Assembly (NCBI RefSeq): GCF_014268805.2
Contig: NZ_JABWRF020000002.1
Span: 248,001-312,000 of the forward strand
DNA from: Pseudomonas farsensis
GTDB taxonomy: Bacteria > Pseudomonadota > Gammaproteobacteria > Pseudomonadales > Pseudomonadaceae
Direction: 5' to 3'
Length of the DNA stretch: 64,000 nt
In this document: positions 9,187 through 18,564 of the stretch, piece after piece
Layout: each line of letters begins with the position of its first letter
Position numbering within the stretch: the stretch's first letter is position 1
The notes under the pieces: model-generated
Told to the model about the DNA's origin: nothing
Databases searched by the model: none
Seen by the model: the letters and a program-made list of their open reading frames with translations, nothing else
Position numbers and translations under genes: made by a program

Positions 9187-11625
9187 TTGATACGCCTGCT
9201 GAAGTTCTTCTGGTGGTCTTTTGTCGCAGTCATCTGCGCGCTCGTACTCGGTGTGAGCGGTGCGTTTCTGTATCTTAGCCCCAACCTCCCGTCGGTCGAT
9301 TCGCTCAGAAGCGTCCAGTTGCAAATCCCGCTGAGGGTGTACAGCAGCGACGGCAAGCTGATTGCCGAGTTTGGCGAAATGCGCCGCTCGCCTATCAAGT
9401 TCCAGGAAATTCCCCCACAGTTCATACAGGCGCTTCTGTCAGCCGAGGACGATAACTTCCTCAACCACTACGGCGTCGACCCCAGCAGCCTGATGCGCGC
9501 CGCGACGCAACTGGTCAAGTCCGGGCACATCCAGACCGGCGGCAGCACCATCACCATGCAGGTGGCGAAGAACTTCTTCCTCTCCAGCGAACGCAGCTTC
9601 TCGCGCAAGACCAACGAGATTTTGCTGGCCCTGCAGATCGAGCGTGAGCTGACCAAGGACGAGATCCTCGAGCTCTACGTCAACAAGATCTACCTGGGCA
9701 ACCGCGCCTACGGCATTGATGCCGCTGCGCAGGTGTACTACGGCAAGTCGATTCGTGACGTCAGCCTCGCGCAAATGGCGATGATCGCCGGCCTGCCCAA
9801 GGCGCCGTCGCGCTTCAACCCACTGGCCAACCCGGTGCGCGCCAAAGAACGTCGCGACTGGATTCTCGGGCGCATGTACAAGCTCGGCAAAATCGACCAG
9901 GCCAGCTACCAGACCGCCCTCGCCGAGCCGCTGAACGCCAGCTATCACGTGCCGACCCCGGAAGTGAACGCGCCCTACGTCGCCGAAATGGCCCGTGCCG
10001 AAATGGTTGGCCGCTATGGCAGCGAGGCCTACACCGAAGGTTTCCGCGTCACCACCACGGTGCCGAGCGACATGCAACAAATCGCCAACAGCGCGGTGCT
10101 CAACGGCCTCTCCCAATACGATGAACGCCATGGCTACCGCGGCCCTGAGTCGCGCTTCCCGGGTAAAACCCGCGCCGCGTGGCTGCAAGAGCTGGCCAAG
10201 CAGCGCCCGCTGGGCGGCCTCGAGCCTGCCATCGTCACTGAAGTGACTAAAACCGGGCTGAAAGTCATGACCCGCAGCGGCCTGGAAGACACTGTCGCCT
10301 GGGACACCATGAAGTGGGCACGGCCGTTCCTGAACACCAATTCCATGGGCCGTATGCCGCAGTCGCCTGCCGACGTGGCACAGGTCGGCGACCTGGTACG
10401 CCTGCAACGCCTGGAAGACGGCAAGCTGAAGTTCAGCCAGGTACCGGGCGCGCAGAGCGCACTGGTAACCCTCGACCCCTACAACGGCGCTATCCGTGCA
10501 CTGGTGGGCGGCTTCTCGTTCGAGCAGAGCAACTACAACCGCGCCATGCAGGCCAAGCGCCAGCCGGGCTCGAGCTTCAAGCCGTTCGTCTACAGCGCGG
10601 CCCTCGATAGCGGCTACACCGCCGCCAGCCTGGTCAACGACGCGCCCATCGTGTTCGTCGACGAATACCTGGACAAGGTCTGGCGCCCGAAGAACGACAC
10701 CAACACCTTCCTTGGCCCGATCCGTATGCGCGAAGCGCTGTACAAGTCGCGCAACCTGGTTTCGATCCGCCTGCTGCAAGCCATGGGCGTTGACCGCACC
10801 ATCGACTACATCGCCAAGTTCGGCTTCAACAAGCAGGACCTGCCGCGCAACCTGTCGCTGGCGCTCGGCACTGCGACGCTGACGCCGATGGAAATCGCCA
10901 CCGGCTGGAGCACCTTTGCCAACGGCGGTTACAAGATCAGCCCCTACCTGATCCAGCAAATCGACAGCCGCAGTGGCGAGACCCTGTTCGTCGCCAACCC
11001 GCCGAGCGTGCCGCAGGGCAATCAGGACCAGGCCGGCACTGCCGCCCCCGAGCAGCCAATCAGCGTTGCGCCAATGCCAGGCGAAAGCGCCCCGGCCCAG
11101 GCTGCGCAGGTTCCAGCAGTCGCCGAGCGCATCGTCGACGGGCGGACCACCTATATCCTCACCAGCATGCTGCAGGATGTGATCAAGCGCGGCACCGGCC
11201 GCCGGGCCATGGCCTTGGGCCGCAACGACCTGGCAGGCAAGACCGGCACCACCAACGAGTCGAAGGACGCCTGGTTCTCCGGTTACAACGCGGACTACGT
11301 GACGACTGTCTGGGTGGGCTTCGACCAGCCAGAAACCCTGGGCCGGCGCGAATACGGCGGCACCGTGGCGCTGCCGATCTGGATGGACTTCATGGGCCCG
11401 GCGCTCAAGGGCAAGCCCGAGCATGCCCCGGCTGAGCCGGAAGGCATTCTCAGCCTGCGGGTCGACCCGGTCAGTGGCCGCGCGGCCACCCCGAGCACGC
11501 CGAATGCCTACTTCGAGCTGTTCAAAGCCGAGGATTCGCCGCCATCGGTGGACGAACTGGGCAACGGTTCAGCCCCTGGCAGCCCGCTGCCAGCGGACGA
11601 AGCCGCGCCGATGGATCTGTTCTAA
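9187..11625 (+). CDS. ponA: Penicillin-binding protein 1A, bifunctional class A PBP
   Basis: PBP1A polymerises and cross-links peptidoglycan in the periplasm, anchored by an N-terminal helix (about residues 5-28). The glycosyltransferase domain shows LLSAEDDNFLNHYG and QTGGSTITMQVAKN. The transpeptidase domain shows the nucleophile motif PGSSFKPF, then SRN and KTGTT, with an OB-like insert between them. The open frame extends 44 codons upstream, but homologues begin at the equivalent of IRLLKFFWW, so I take the TTG at 9187, giving 812 residues. The start is uncertain because no strong ribosome binding site precedes it. The gene diverges from pilM, as mrcA does from hofM in enterobacteria. Confidence 0.93.
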   Translation: MIRLLKFFWWSFVAVICALVLGVSGAFLYLSPNLPSVDSLRSVQLQIPLRVYSSDGKLIAEFGEMRRSPIKFQEIPPQFIQALLSAEDDNFLNHYGVDPSSLMRAATQLVKSGHIQTGGSTITMQVAKNFFLSSERSFSRKTNEILLALQIERELTKDEILELYVNKIYLGNRAYGIDAAAQVYYGKSIRDVSLAQMAMIAGLPKAPSRFNPLANPVRAKERRDWILGRMYKLGKIDQASYQTALAEPLNASYHVPTPEVNAPYVAEMARAEMVGRYGSEAYTEGFRVTTTVPSDMQQIANSAVLNGLSQYDERHGYRGPESRFPGKTRAAWLQELAKQRPLGGLEPAIVTEVTKTGLKVMTRSGLEDTVAWDTMKWARPFLNTNSMGRMPQSPADVAQVGDLVRLQRLEDGKLKFSQVPGAQSALVTLDPYNGAIRALVGGFSFEQSNYNRAMQAKRQPGSSFKPFVYSAALDSGYTAASLVNDAPIVFVDEYLDKVWRPKNDTNTFLGPIRMREALYKSRNLVSIRLLQAMGVDRTIDYIAKFGFNKQDLPRNLSLALGTATLTPMEIATGWSTFANGGYKISPYLIQQIDSRSGETLFVANPPSVPQGNQDQAGTAAPEQPISVAPMPGESAPAQAAQVPAVAERIVDGRTTYILTSMLQDVIKRGTGRRAMALGRNDLAGKTGTTNESKDAWFSGYNADYVTTVWVGFDQPETLGRREYGGTVALPIWMDFMGPALKGKPEHAPAEPEGILSLRVDPVSGRAATPSTPNAYFELFKAEDSPPSVDELGNGSAPGSPLPADEAAPMDLF

Positions 11626-11646
11626 GCCACAGGCAACACTGCCTGG

Positions 11647-11761
11647 TGTAGGAGCGGCCTTGTGTCGCGAAAGGGTCGCGCAGCGGCCCCGAGATTTTGG
11701 CCTCATGCAAAATCGCCGGGGCCGCTGCGCGACCCTTTCGCGACACAAGGCCGCTCCTACA
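11647..11761. repeat. REP inverted repeat (TGTAGGAGCGG type)
   Basis: Two perfect 44-base arms (11647-11690 and 11718-11761) face each other around a 27-base loop. The outer end reads TGTAGGAGCGGCC. The element lies between the convergent genes ponA and maeB, and closely related copies are at 20571-20685 and 48367-48482. As RNA it would form a long hairpin that could protect or end transcripts. Confidence 0.93.
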
Positions 11762-11781
11762 GCTGGCGCAAGGCGCAGACG

Positions 11782-11816
11782 AAAAAAGCCCCGGCTCTCG
11801 CGAGCCGGGGCTTTTT
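11782..11816. terminator. Bidirectional terminator between ponA and maeB
   Basis: An 11-base-pair GC-rich stem (AGCCCCGGCTC and its complement around TCGC) is flanked by six A on the left and five T on the right, so it can stop transcription from both directions. It serves the convergent ponA and maeB genes. Confidence 0.9.
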
Positions 11817-11834
11817 CATGTGGCGACGGCAGGA

Positions 11835-13103
11835 TCAGCCGTTGAACACTTCATCCACGCTTTTCAGCGGGTAGTGCTTCGGATACGGCAGGGTCGCCAC
11901 GCCGGATTCGATGGCGGCCTTGGCCACGGCATCGGAAACAACAGTGATCAGACGCGCATCCAGTGGTTTCGGGATGATGTACTCACGGCCGAACTCCAGC
12001 GCCTGAACGCCGTAGGCCTCGCACACTTCCTTCGGCACCGGCAGCTTGGCCAGGTCTTTCAGGGCGATGGCAGCAGCGATCTTCATTTCTTCGTTGATGC
12101 GCTTGGCGCGGACGTCCAAGGCACCACGGAAGATGAACGGGAAGCCCAGTACGTTGTTGACCTGGTTCGGGTAGTCGGAACGACCGGTCGCCATGATCAC
12201 GTCGTCGCGAGTGGCGTGAGCCAGCTCTGGAGCGATTTCCGGGTCTGGGTTCGAGCAAGCGAACACGATCGGGTTGGCAGCCATCGACTTCAGGCCTTCA
12301 GCGCTCAGCAGGTTCGGGCCGGACAGGCCAACGAACACGTCGGCGCCGTTCAGGGCGTCGGCCAGGGTGCGCTTGTCGGTCGCGTGGGCGAACTGGGCCT
12401 TGTACTGGTTCAGGTCGTCGCGGCCAGCGTGGATCACGCCGCTACGGTCGATCATGAAGATGTTCTCGACCTTGGCGCCCATGCTTACCAGCAGCTTCAT
12501 GCAGGAGATGGCGGCAGCACCGGCACCCAGGCAGACGATCTTGGCTTCTTCGAGCTTCTTGCCGGCGATTTCCAGGGCGTTGATCATGCCGGCCGCGGTA
12601 ACGATGGCGGTGCCGTGCTGGTCATCGTGGAAGACCGGAATGTCGCACTGCTCGATCAAGGTGCGTTCGATTTCGAAGCACTCTGGGGCCTTGATGTCTT
12701 CAAGGTTGATACCACCGAAGGTGATCGAGATGCGGCGAACGGTGTCGATGAAGGCTTGCGGGCTTTCCGATTCGACTTCGATGTCGAATACGTCAATGCC
12801 GGCGAAACGCTTGAACAGAACGCCCTTGCCTTCCATGACCGGCTTCGAGGCCAGCGGGCCCAGGTCACCCAGACCGAGGATAGCGGTGCCATCGGAGATC
12901 ACCGCTACCAGGTTGCCCTTGCCGGTGTATTTGTAGGCCAGCTCCGGATCACGGCCGATCTCGCGCACAGGCTCGGCGACGCCTGGGCTATAGGCCAGGG
13001 CGAGGTCACGGGCAGTGGCAGTTGGCTTGGAGAGCTCGACGCTCAGTTTCCCTGGACGGGGCTGGGCGTGGTATTCGAGAGCGGCGGTTTTCAGGTCTGA
13101 CAT
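11835..13103 (-). CDS. maeB: NADP-type malic enzyme, short form
   Basis: This enzyme decarboxylates malate oxidatively to pyruvate and yields reduced cofactor. The chosen start MSDLKTAALEYHAQPRPGK gives 422 residues; an ATG three codons earlier has no room for a ribosome binding site. Visible signatures are AYSPGVAEPVREI, FHDDQHGTAI and the Rossmann motif VCLGAGAAAISC. The enterobacterial MaeB carries an extra C-terminal phosphotransacetylase-like domain of over 300 residues; this protein ends after the malic-enzyme core, as is usual in Pseudomonas. Cofactor preference for NADP is inferred from the family. Confidence 0.92.
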   Translation of the reverse strand: MSDLKTAALEYHAQPRPGKLSVELSKPTATARDLALAYSPGVAEPVREIGRDPELAYKYTGKGNLVAVISDGTAILGLGDLGPLASKPVMEGKGVLFKRFAGIDVFDIEVESESPQAFIDTVRRISITFGGINLEDIKAPECFEIERTLIEQCDIPVFHDDQHGTAIVTAAGMINALEIAGKKLEEAKIVCLGAGAAAISCMKLLVSMGAKVENIFMIDRSGVIHAGRDDLNQYKAQFAHATDKRTLADALNGADVFVGLSGPNLLSAEGLKSMAANPIVFACSNPDPEIAPELAHATRDDVIMATGRSDYPNQVNNVLGFPFIFRGALDVRAKRINEEMKIAAAIALKDLAKLPVPKEVCEAYGVQALEFGREYIIPKPLDARLITVVSDAVAKAAIESGVATLPYPKHYPLKSVDEVFNG

Positions 13104-13142
13104 GATGGGCATTCCGCTATTTACTGTTCTGACGGACCGCCG

Positions 13143-13171
13143 AGGATACGCAAAGTGCCGGGGGGCGACAA
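13143..13171 (-). promoter_or_regulatory. Candidate sigma70 promoter of maeB
   Basis: On the minus strand TTGTCG (13166-13171) and TATCCT (13143-13148) are separated by 17 bases, about 40 bases upstream of the maeB start. A TTGACA lies further upstream at 13189-13194 without a matching -10. Confidence 0.4.
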
Positions 13172-13282
13172 GACTGCCCGGTCACAAGTGTCAAGGCCTG
13201 CGGCCTACGACTTTACGCTAAAACCCACGGGGCTTAGGAAAAGCCAGTGTGTACAATCCATAAGCATACTGTCTACAACTAT

Positions 13283-14104
13283 TTAACCAGGCAGGGCCGT
13301 CAGCATGCTCGGATCGGTCAGCGGCAGCAGCCAGCGGCGCTGGCCTGGCTTGGCTTTGCGGCTGCCGCTGCGGTCCTTCACCCAGCCGCGCGCTTCAACC
13401 TGGCGCCCCTTCAGGTTATCCACAAAGCGCCCAGGAAAGTGCCGCTGCAGACGAGCGGGAATATGCAGCACCACGGTGTTGTCCAGCTCAAGCCAAGTAC
13501 CGCCGCGGTTGCGCGCAACGTGGGTTATACGCCCCTTGAGCAGCGCGAACCCGCTGCGTTTGAGCGTATCGGCACGTTGCACGGGGGAGTGCTGCCACAG
13601 CCCAGACCGGGCCTGCCGAGCCACCTGCTCCGCCTGCTGCTGGCAGCCTGCCAAGGCGACATTGGGCGCTACGGCCACCCGGTAGCCAAGCCCCTCGCTG
13701 AGCAGTTGTGCTTCAAGATTGTTGCCGCCCCGGCCATATATATGCGCCAAAGTACGGCCATATTTGTCCTTGTGCTCAGTGCCCGGAACCAGCCCAACTT
13801 TGCCGTCACTGGCCTTGATCAGGGCTTGAAGACGCAGCCGGGCAGCCTCGGCATAGGGTTCGCTGGCGCGGCCCCTGCGCCCGATTTCAGGGGCATTGAT
13901 GCCAATCAGTCGCACGCTGCGGCCATCGACCAGGCGCACGGTATCGCCATCTACCACTGCGCGCACCGCCACCTGCTGCGCTCGTTCAGGCAGCGGGCAG
14001 AACGCCAGGGCCGGGAAATGCCAAAGCGCGGCCACAAAAAAAGCGCCCACAAGGGGCGCCTTCTTTTGCAGCAATGCGAACCCCGAAGGCCTCGCCATGC
14101 GCAT
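13283..14104 (-). CDS. Exported thermonuclease-like (SNase family) protein
   Basis: The 273-residue protein has an N-terminal hydrophobic segment (about residues 15-34) that looks like a signal peptide or anchor, so it probably acts outside the cytoplasm. The staphylococcal-nuclease core follows: VDGDTVRL for calcium binding, VRLIGINAPE with the catalytic Arg and Glu, and KYGRTLAHIY with the second Arg. A C-terminal beta-rich domain (about 185-265) is additional to the SNase core and could bind nucleic acid. An alternative start two codons in (MARPSG) is equally plausible. The gene lies two bases after rpmE on the same strand. Confidence 0.8.
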   Translation of the reverse strand: MRMARPSGFALLQKKAPLVGAFFVAALWHFPALAFCPLPERAQQVAVRAVVDGDTVRLVDGRSVRLIGINAPEIGRRGRASEPYAEAARLRLQALIKASDGKVGLVPGTEHKDKYGRTLAHIYGRGGNNLEAQLLSEGLGYRVAVAPNVALAGCQQQAEQVARQARSGLWQHSPVQRADTLKRSGFALLKGRITHVARNRGGTWLELDNTVVLHIPARLQRHFPGRFVDNLKGRQVEARGWVKDRSGSRKAKPGQRRWLLPLTDPSMLTALPG

Positions 14105-14106
14105 TA

Positions 14107-14322
14107 TTACTTCTTGGCACCGAACATGCCGAAGCGGTCGGCGAACTTCTGTACGCGGCCACCGGTGTCCAGGACTTTTTGCTTACCGGTGTAGAACGGG
14201 TGGCACTGCGAGCACACGTCGATCGCCAGCGGCTTGGCCAGGGTCGAACGGGTTTCGAATTTGCTGCCGCAGCTGCAGGTGACTGCAACTACTTCGTAGT
14301 TCGGATGAATATTGGCTTTCAT
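14107..14322 (-). CDS. rpmE: 50S ribosomal protein L31, zinc-binding form
   Basis: The 71-residue L31 protein starts [19 protein letters not shown], with GAGGAAG placed for initiation; the 12-codon extension upstream is not used. Cys residues at 16, 18, 37 and 40 form the zinc site that marks the C+ type, which is replaced by a zinc-free paralogue under zinc limitation in many bacteria. It is divergent from priA. Confidence 0.97.
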   Translation of the reverse strand: MKANIHPNYEVVAVTCSCGSKFETRSTLAKPLAIDVCSQCHPFYTGKQKVLDTGGRVQKFADRFGMFGAKK

Positions 14323-14393
14323 GGTCACTTCCTCGAGCTGCGTGCCGCCACCCAACAACCATTTGTTGAATACCGCACGTAATTAGGCGGGGA

Positions 14394-14421
14394 ATAATAC
14401 CAGAGCGCAGCCGCAGCGCAA
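14394..14421 (-). promoter_or_regulatory. Candidate sigma70 promoter of rpmE
   Basis: On the minus strand TTGCGC (14416-14421) and TATTAT (14394-14399) are 16 bases apart, about 70 bases upstream of the rpmE start. This is one of the better hexamer pairs in the window. Confidence 0.5.
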
Positions 14422-14492
14422 GTTGTCGCGTGCACCGACTGTCGTCTGCTAGGCTCGCCCGATTACAGAAACGCCCTCCAGAGACCTTTCGC

Positions 14493-16712
14493 GTGTCCGA
14501 CGTCATCCTGCGCCTTGCCCTGCCCTCGCCCTTGCGCCGCCTGTTCGACTATCAGGCGCCGGCGAGCATGGCCCGCCAGGCGCTCACGCCGGGCATGCGC
14601 ATCCGCGTACCGTTCGGCCGCCGCGAGATGATCGGCGTGCTGGTAGAAGTAGCAGAAAAAAGCGAGGTGCCCGCTGACAAGCTCAAGCCTGCCAGCGCGC
14701 TGCTCGACCCGGTCTCGCCCATCCCGCCTGCGCTGTTCAAGCTGTGCCTGTGGACCGCCCAGTACTATCAGCACAGCCTTGGCGACACCCTGAGCTGGGC
14801 CCTGCCGACCCTGCTGCGCCAAGGCGATGCCGCCGAGACGCGCCAGGAGCGCTTCTGGCACAGCACCCCCGGCGCCCGCCTGGATGACCCGCGCATTGCC
14901 CGCGCCCCGCGCCAGCGCGAGGCCCTGAAAACGCTGTCGCAGCACCCCCACGGCGTGGCCCACAGCCTGCTGAGCAAGCTGGGCCTGAACAAGGACAGCC
15001 TCGACCTGCTGCTGGCCAAGGACTTGGTCAACATCGAAGTGCGCCGCCACCTCCCCGCGCCGCGCCACGAGCACTGGCTGGCGCAGCCGGAACTGCCGCT
15101 GAACGACGAACAACGCGCCGCCTTCGAGGCGGTACGCTCGGGCTTTGGCGCCTTCCACGCGTTCCTGTTGGCGGGGGTGACCGGGAGCGGCAAGACCGAG
15201 GTCTACCTGCAACTGATCCGCGAGACCCTCGAAGCCGGCAAGCAGGCGCTGATCCTGATCCCCGAGATCAACCTTGGCCCGCAGACCTTGCAGCGCTTCG
15301 AACAGCGCTTCAATGCGCGCATCGCCCTGCTGCATTCGGCCGTGGCCGACCGCGAGCGCCTGGACGCCTGGCTGGCCGCACGCGACGGCGAGGCCGACAT
15401 TATTATCGGCACCCGCTCGGCGCTGTTCACGCCGATGAAGAACCCCGGCCTGATCATCATCGACGAAGAGCACGACGGCTCTTATAAACAGCAGGAAGGC
15501 CTGCGCTATCACGCCCGCGACCTGGCCGTGGTGCGCGCCCACCAGGAGAACATTCCAATCCTGCTGGGCTCGGCCACGCCGTCGCTGGAAAGCCTGCACA
15601 ACGCCCACAGCGGCCGTTACGGGCTGCTGCGCATGAACCAGCGCGCCGGCGGCGCCAAGGCGCCGCGTTTTCTGCGCCTGGACGTGCGCAGCCTGCCGCT
15701 GGACAGCGGCATCAGCGGCCCGCTGCAACAGGCCATCCGCCAGACCTTGGAAGCCGGCCAGCAGGTGTTGGTGTTCCTCAACCGCCGCGGCTTCGCCCCA
15801 ACCCTGCTGTGCCACGACTGCGGCTGGCTCAGCGAGTGCCCGCGCTGCGATGCACGCATGACCGTGCACCAACGCTCGGCGGTGCTGCGTTGCCATCATT
15901 GCGGCTATGACGAGCGCCTGCCACTGCAATGCCCGCAGTGCGCCCACGTTGACCTGCGCCCGGTCGGCGCCGGCACCGAGCGCGCCGAAGAGCGCTTGAA
16001 GGTGCTGTTCCCCGAATACCCGATCCTGCGTGTGGACCGCGACAGCACCTCGCGCAAGGACGCCATGCACAACCTGTTCACCACCATCCAGCGCGGCCAG
16101 CCGAGCATTCTGGTCGGCACCCAGATGCTGGCAAAGGGGCACCACTTCCCCCGGGTCACCTTGGTGGCGATTCTCGATGCCGACGGCGGGCTGTTCTCTG
16201 GCGATTTTCGCGCCGGCGAGCGCATGGCCCAACTGATCGTGCAGGTGGCGGGCCGCGCCGGCCGTGCCGAAGAGCCTGGCAAGGTCATCGTGCAGACCCA
16301 CTTGGCCGACCATCCGCTGCTGGTGCAACTCACCGAGCAGGGCTATTTCGCCTTCGCCGAACAAGCCCTGAGCGAGCGCCGCGCCGCCGGCCTGCCACCC
16401 TTCGCCCACCTGGCGCTGCTGCGCGCCGATGCGCACAAGCCCGGCCAAGCCGAGGGGTTTCTCGACGAAGCCTGCGCTGCTGCCGAACGCGTAGTGAACG
16501 AACAAGGCCTGCAAGGCATCGAACTGCTCGGCCCGGTACCTGCGCCCATGGAGCGACGGGCGGGCCGTTATCGCGCACAACTATTGCTCCAGGCCAACGC
16601 CCGGGCGCCACTGCATCGACTGATCAGTGCCTGGTTGCTAGTGTTGGAGCAGCTCCCGTCAGGCCGACAGGTCCGCTGGTCACTGGACGTCGACCCGGTC
16701 GACCTGTACTGA
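14493..16712 (+). CDS. priA: Primosomal protein N', replication restart helicase
   Basis: PriA recognises stalled forks and D-loops and reloads the replicative helicase. With the GTG start (VSDVILRLALPSPLRRLFDY) it is 739 residues. The 3'-DNA-binding N-terminal domain is followed by the helicase core with Walker A AGVTGSGKTEVY and Walker B IIIDEEHDGSYKQ. The paired zinc-binding Cys run follows (CHDCGWLSECPRC, then CHHCG and CPQC), and then the C-terminal helicase motifs. An in-frame ATG 21 codons upstream is less likely because homologues begin at the VSDV position. All expected motifs are intact. Confidence 0.96.
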   Translation: MSDVILRLALPSPLRRLFDYQAPASMARQALTPGMRIRVPFGRREMIGVLVEVAEKSEVPADKLKPASALLDPVSPIPPALFKLCLWTAQYYQHSLGDTLSWALPTLLRQGDAAETRQERFWHSTPGARLDDPRIARAPRQREALKTLSQHPHGVAHSLLSKLGLNKDSLDLLLAKDLVNIEVRRHLPAPRHEHWLAQPELPLNDEQRAAFEAVRSGFGAFHAFLLAGVTGSGKTEVYLQLIRETLEAGKQALILIPEINLGPQTLQRFEQRFNARIALLHSAVADRERLDAWLAARDGEADIIIGTRSALFTPMKNPGLIIIDEEHDGSYKQQEGLRYHARDLAVVRAHQENIPILLGSATPSLESLHNAHSGRYGLLRMNQRAGGAKAPRFLRLDVRSLPLDSGISGPLQQAIRQTLEAGQQVLVFLNRRGFAPTLLCHDCGWLSECPRCDARMTVHQRSAVLRCHHCGYDERLPLQCPQCAHVDLRPVGAGTERAEERLKVLFPEYPILRVDRDSTSRKDAMHNLFTTIQRGQPSILVGTQMLAKGHHFPRVTLVAILDADGGLFSGDFRAGERMAQLIVQVAGRAGRAEEPGKVIVQTHLADHPLLVQLTEQGYFAFAEQALSERRAAGLPPFAHLALLRADAHKPGQAEGFLDEACAAAERVVNEQGLQGIELLGPVPAPMERRAGRYRAQLLLQANARAPLHRLISAWLLVLEQLPSGRQVRWSLDVDPVDLY

Positions 16713-16735
16713 GCTCGACGCTTGCCGCGCAATGG

Positions 16736-16764
16736 TTGGCAAGCTGACCCGGGCAACGGATAAT
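16736..16764 (+). promoter_or_regulatory. Candidate sigma70 promoter of argS
   Basis: TTGGCA (16736-16741) and GATAAT (16759-16764) are separated by 17 bases and lie about 60 bases upstream of the argS start. The position and spacing fit a housekeeping promoter. Confidence 0.5.
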
Positions 16765-16826
16765 GCCCAGTTTTTCCACCTGCGCATCGAAGCGCTTACC
16801 GCGCTTGCGGTCGAAAAGAGACCCCC

Positions 16827-18563
16827 ATGAAAGACACCATTCGCCAGCTGATCCAGCAAGCCCTCACCCAACTCGTCACCGAAGGTGTGCTGCCTGAAGG
16901 CCTGACGCCGGCGATCCAGGTGGAAAACGCCCGTGACAAAACCCACGGCGACTTCGCCAGCAACATCGCCATGATGCTGGCCAAGCCTGCTGGCATGAAG
17001 CCGCGCGACCTGGCTGAAAAGCTCATCGCTGCACTGCCGGCCAGCGCCGATATCACCAAGGTCGAGATCGCCGGCCCGGGCTTCCTCAACTTCTTCCAGA
17101 ACACCGACGCCCTGGCCAGCCGCCTGGATGCCGCCCTGGCCGATGGCCACCTGGGTGTGCGCAAGGCCGGCGCTGCGCAAAAGGTCGTGGTTGACCTGTC
17201 GGCGCCGAACCTGGCCAAAGAGATGCACGTCGGCCACCTGCGCTCGACCATCATCGGTGACAGCGTCGCGCGGGTGCTGGAGTTCCTCGGTGACGAGGTC
17301 ATCCGCCAGAACCACGTGGGCGACTGGGGTACCCAGTTCGGCATGCTGCTGGCCTACCTTGAAGAAAACCCGATCACCAGCGACGAGCTGTCGGACTTGG
17401 AGAACTTCTACCGCGCAGCAAAAAAACGCTTCGACGAGTCTGAAGAGTTCGCCACCCGCGCGCGCGGCCTGGTGGTCAAGCTGCAGGCCGGCGATGCCGA
17501 GTGCCTGGCGCTGTGGACGCGCTTCAAGGACATCTCGCTGTCGCACTGTCAGAAAACCTACGAGCTGCTCAACGTCAAACTGAGCATGGCCGACGTGATG
17601 GGCGAAAGCGCCTACAACGCCGACCTCGCCAATGTGGTCAGCGACCTCAAGGCCAAGGGCCTGCTGGTCGAAGACCAAGGCGCGCAGTGCGTGTTCCTCG
17701 AAGAATTCAAGAACAGCGAAGGCGAGCCTCTGCCGGTGATCGTACAGAAAGCCGATGGTGGCTACCTGTATGCCACCACCGACCTCGCCGCCGTGCGCTA
17801 TCGCAGCAACGTGCTCAAGGCCGACCGCGCGCTGTATTTCGTCGACCAGCGCCAGGCCCTGCACTTCAACCAGGTGTTCGAAGTGGCCCGCCGCGCAGGC
17901 TTCGTCGGCCACCCGATGCAAATGGAACACATGGGCTTTGGCACCATGAACGGCGCCGACGGCCGCCCCTTCAAAACCCGCGACGGTGGCACGGTCAAGC
18001 TGATCGACCTGCTCAACGAAGCCAAGGAGCGTGCCTACGCGCTGGTCAAGGATAAGAACCCGACCCTCGCCGAAGACGACCTGCGCCACATCGGTGAAGT
18101 AGTCGGTATCGGCGCGGTGAAATACGCCGACCTGTCCAAGCACCGCACCAGCGACTACAGCTTCAACTTCGAGCTGATGCTCAACTTCGAAGGCAATACC
18201 GCACCTTACCTGCTGTATGCCTACACCCGCGTCGCCGGCGTGTTCCGCAAGCTGGGCAAGGGCTTCGACGAGGTGGATGGCAGCATCGTGCTGCAAGCTG
18301 CCCACGAGCAGGACCTGGCCGCGCGCCTGGCGCAGTTTGGCGAAGTGCTGAACAACGTTGCCGAAAAAGGCACGCCGCACGTGCTGTGCAGCTATCTCTA
18401 CGACCTGGCCGGCCTGTTCTCGAGTTTCTACGAGAACTGCCCGATCCTCACCGCCGAAAGCCCTGAGCAACAACAGAGCCGCCTGCGCCTGGCTGCCCTG
18501 ACCGGCCGCACCCTCAAGCAGGGCCTGGAATTGCTGGGCCTGGAAACCTTGGAGCGCATGTAA
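16827..18563 (+). CDS. argS: Arginine--tRNA ligase
   Basis: This class I aminoacyl-tRNA synthetase charges tRNA-Arg. The 578-residue protein begins with the ArgRS-specific N-terminal Add-1 domain and carries the HIGH-type motif as HVGH within [17 protein letters not shown]. It ends with the all-helical anticodon-binding domain ([16 protein letters not shown]). The KMSK counterpart is replaced by [10 protein letters not shown], which is normal for most ArgRS. Length is typical. Confidence 0.97.
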   Translation: MKDTIRQLIQQALTQLVTEGVLPEGLTPAIQVENARDKTHGDFASNIAMMLAKPAGMKPRDLAEKLIAALPASADITKVEIAGPGFLNFFQNTDALASRLDAALADGHLGVRKAGAAQKVVVDLSAPNLAKEMHVGHLRSTIIGDSVARVLEFLGDEVIRQNHVGDWGTQFGMLLAYLEENPITSDELSDLENFYRAAKKRFDESEEFATRARGLVVKLQAGDAECLALWTRFKDISLSHCQKTYELLNVKLSMADVMGESAYNADLANVVSDLKAKGLLVEDQGAQCVFLEEFKNSEGEPLPVIVQKADGGYLYATTDLAAVRYRSNVLKADRALYFVDQRQALHFNQVFEVARRAGFVGHPMQMEHMGFGTMNGADGRPFKTRDGGTVKLIDLLNEAKERAYALVKDKNPTLAEDDLRHIGEVVGIGAVKYADLSKHRTSDYSFNFELMLNFEGNTAPYLLYAYTRVAGVFRKLGKGFDEVDGSIVLQAAHEQDLAARLAQFGEVLNNVAEKGTPHVLCSYLYDLAGLFSSFYENCPILTAESPEQQQSRLRLAALTGRTLKQGLELLGLETLERM

Positions 18564-18564
18564 G

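Noticed and set aside
14463..16580. Open frame of 705 codons antisense to priA
   Set aside because: PriA on the plus strand has all helicase and zinc motifs; the antisense frame has none and no ribosome binding site.
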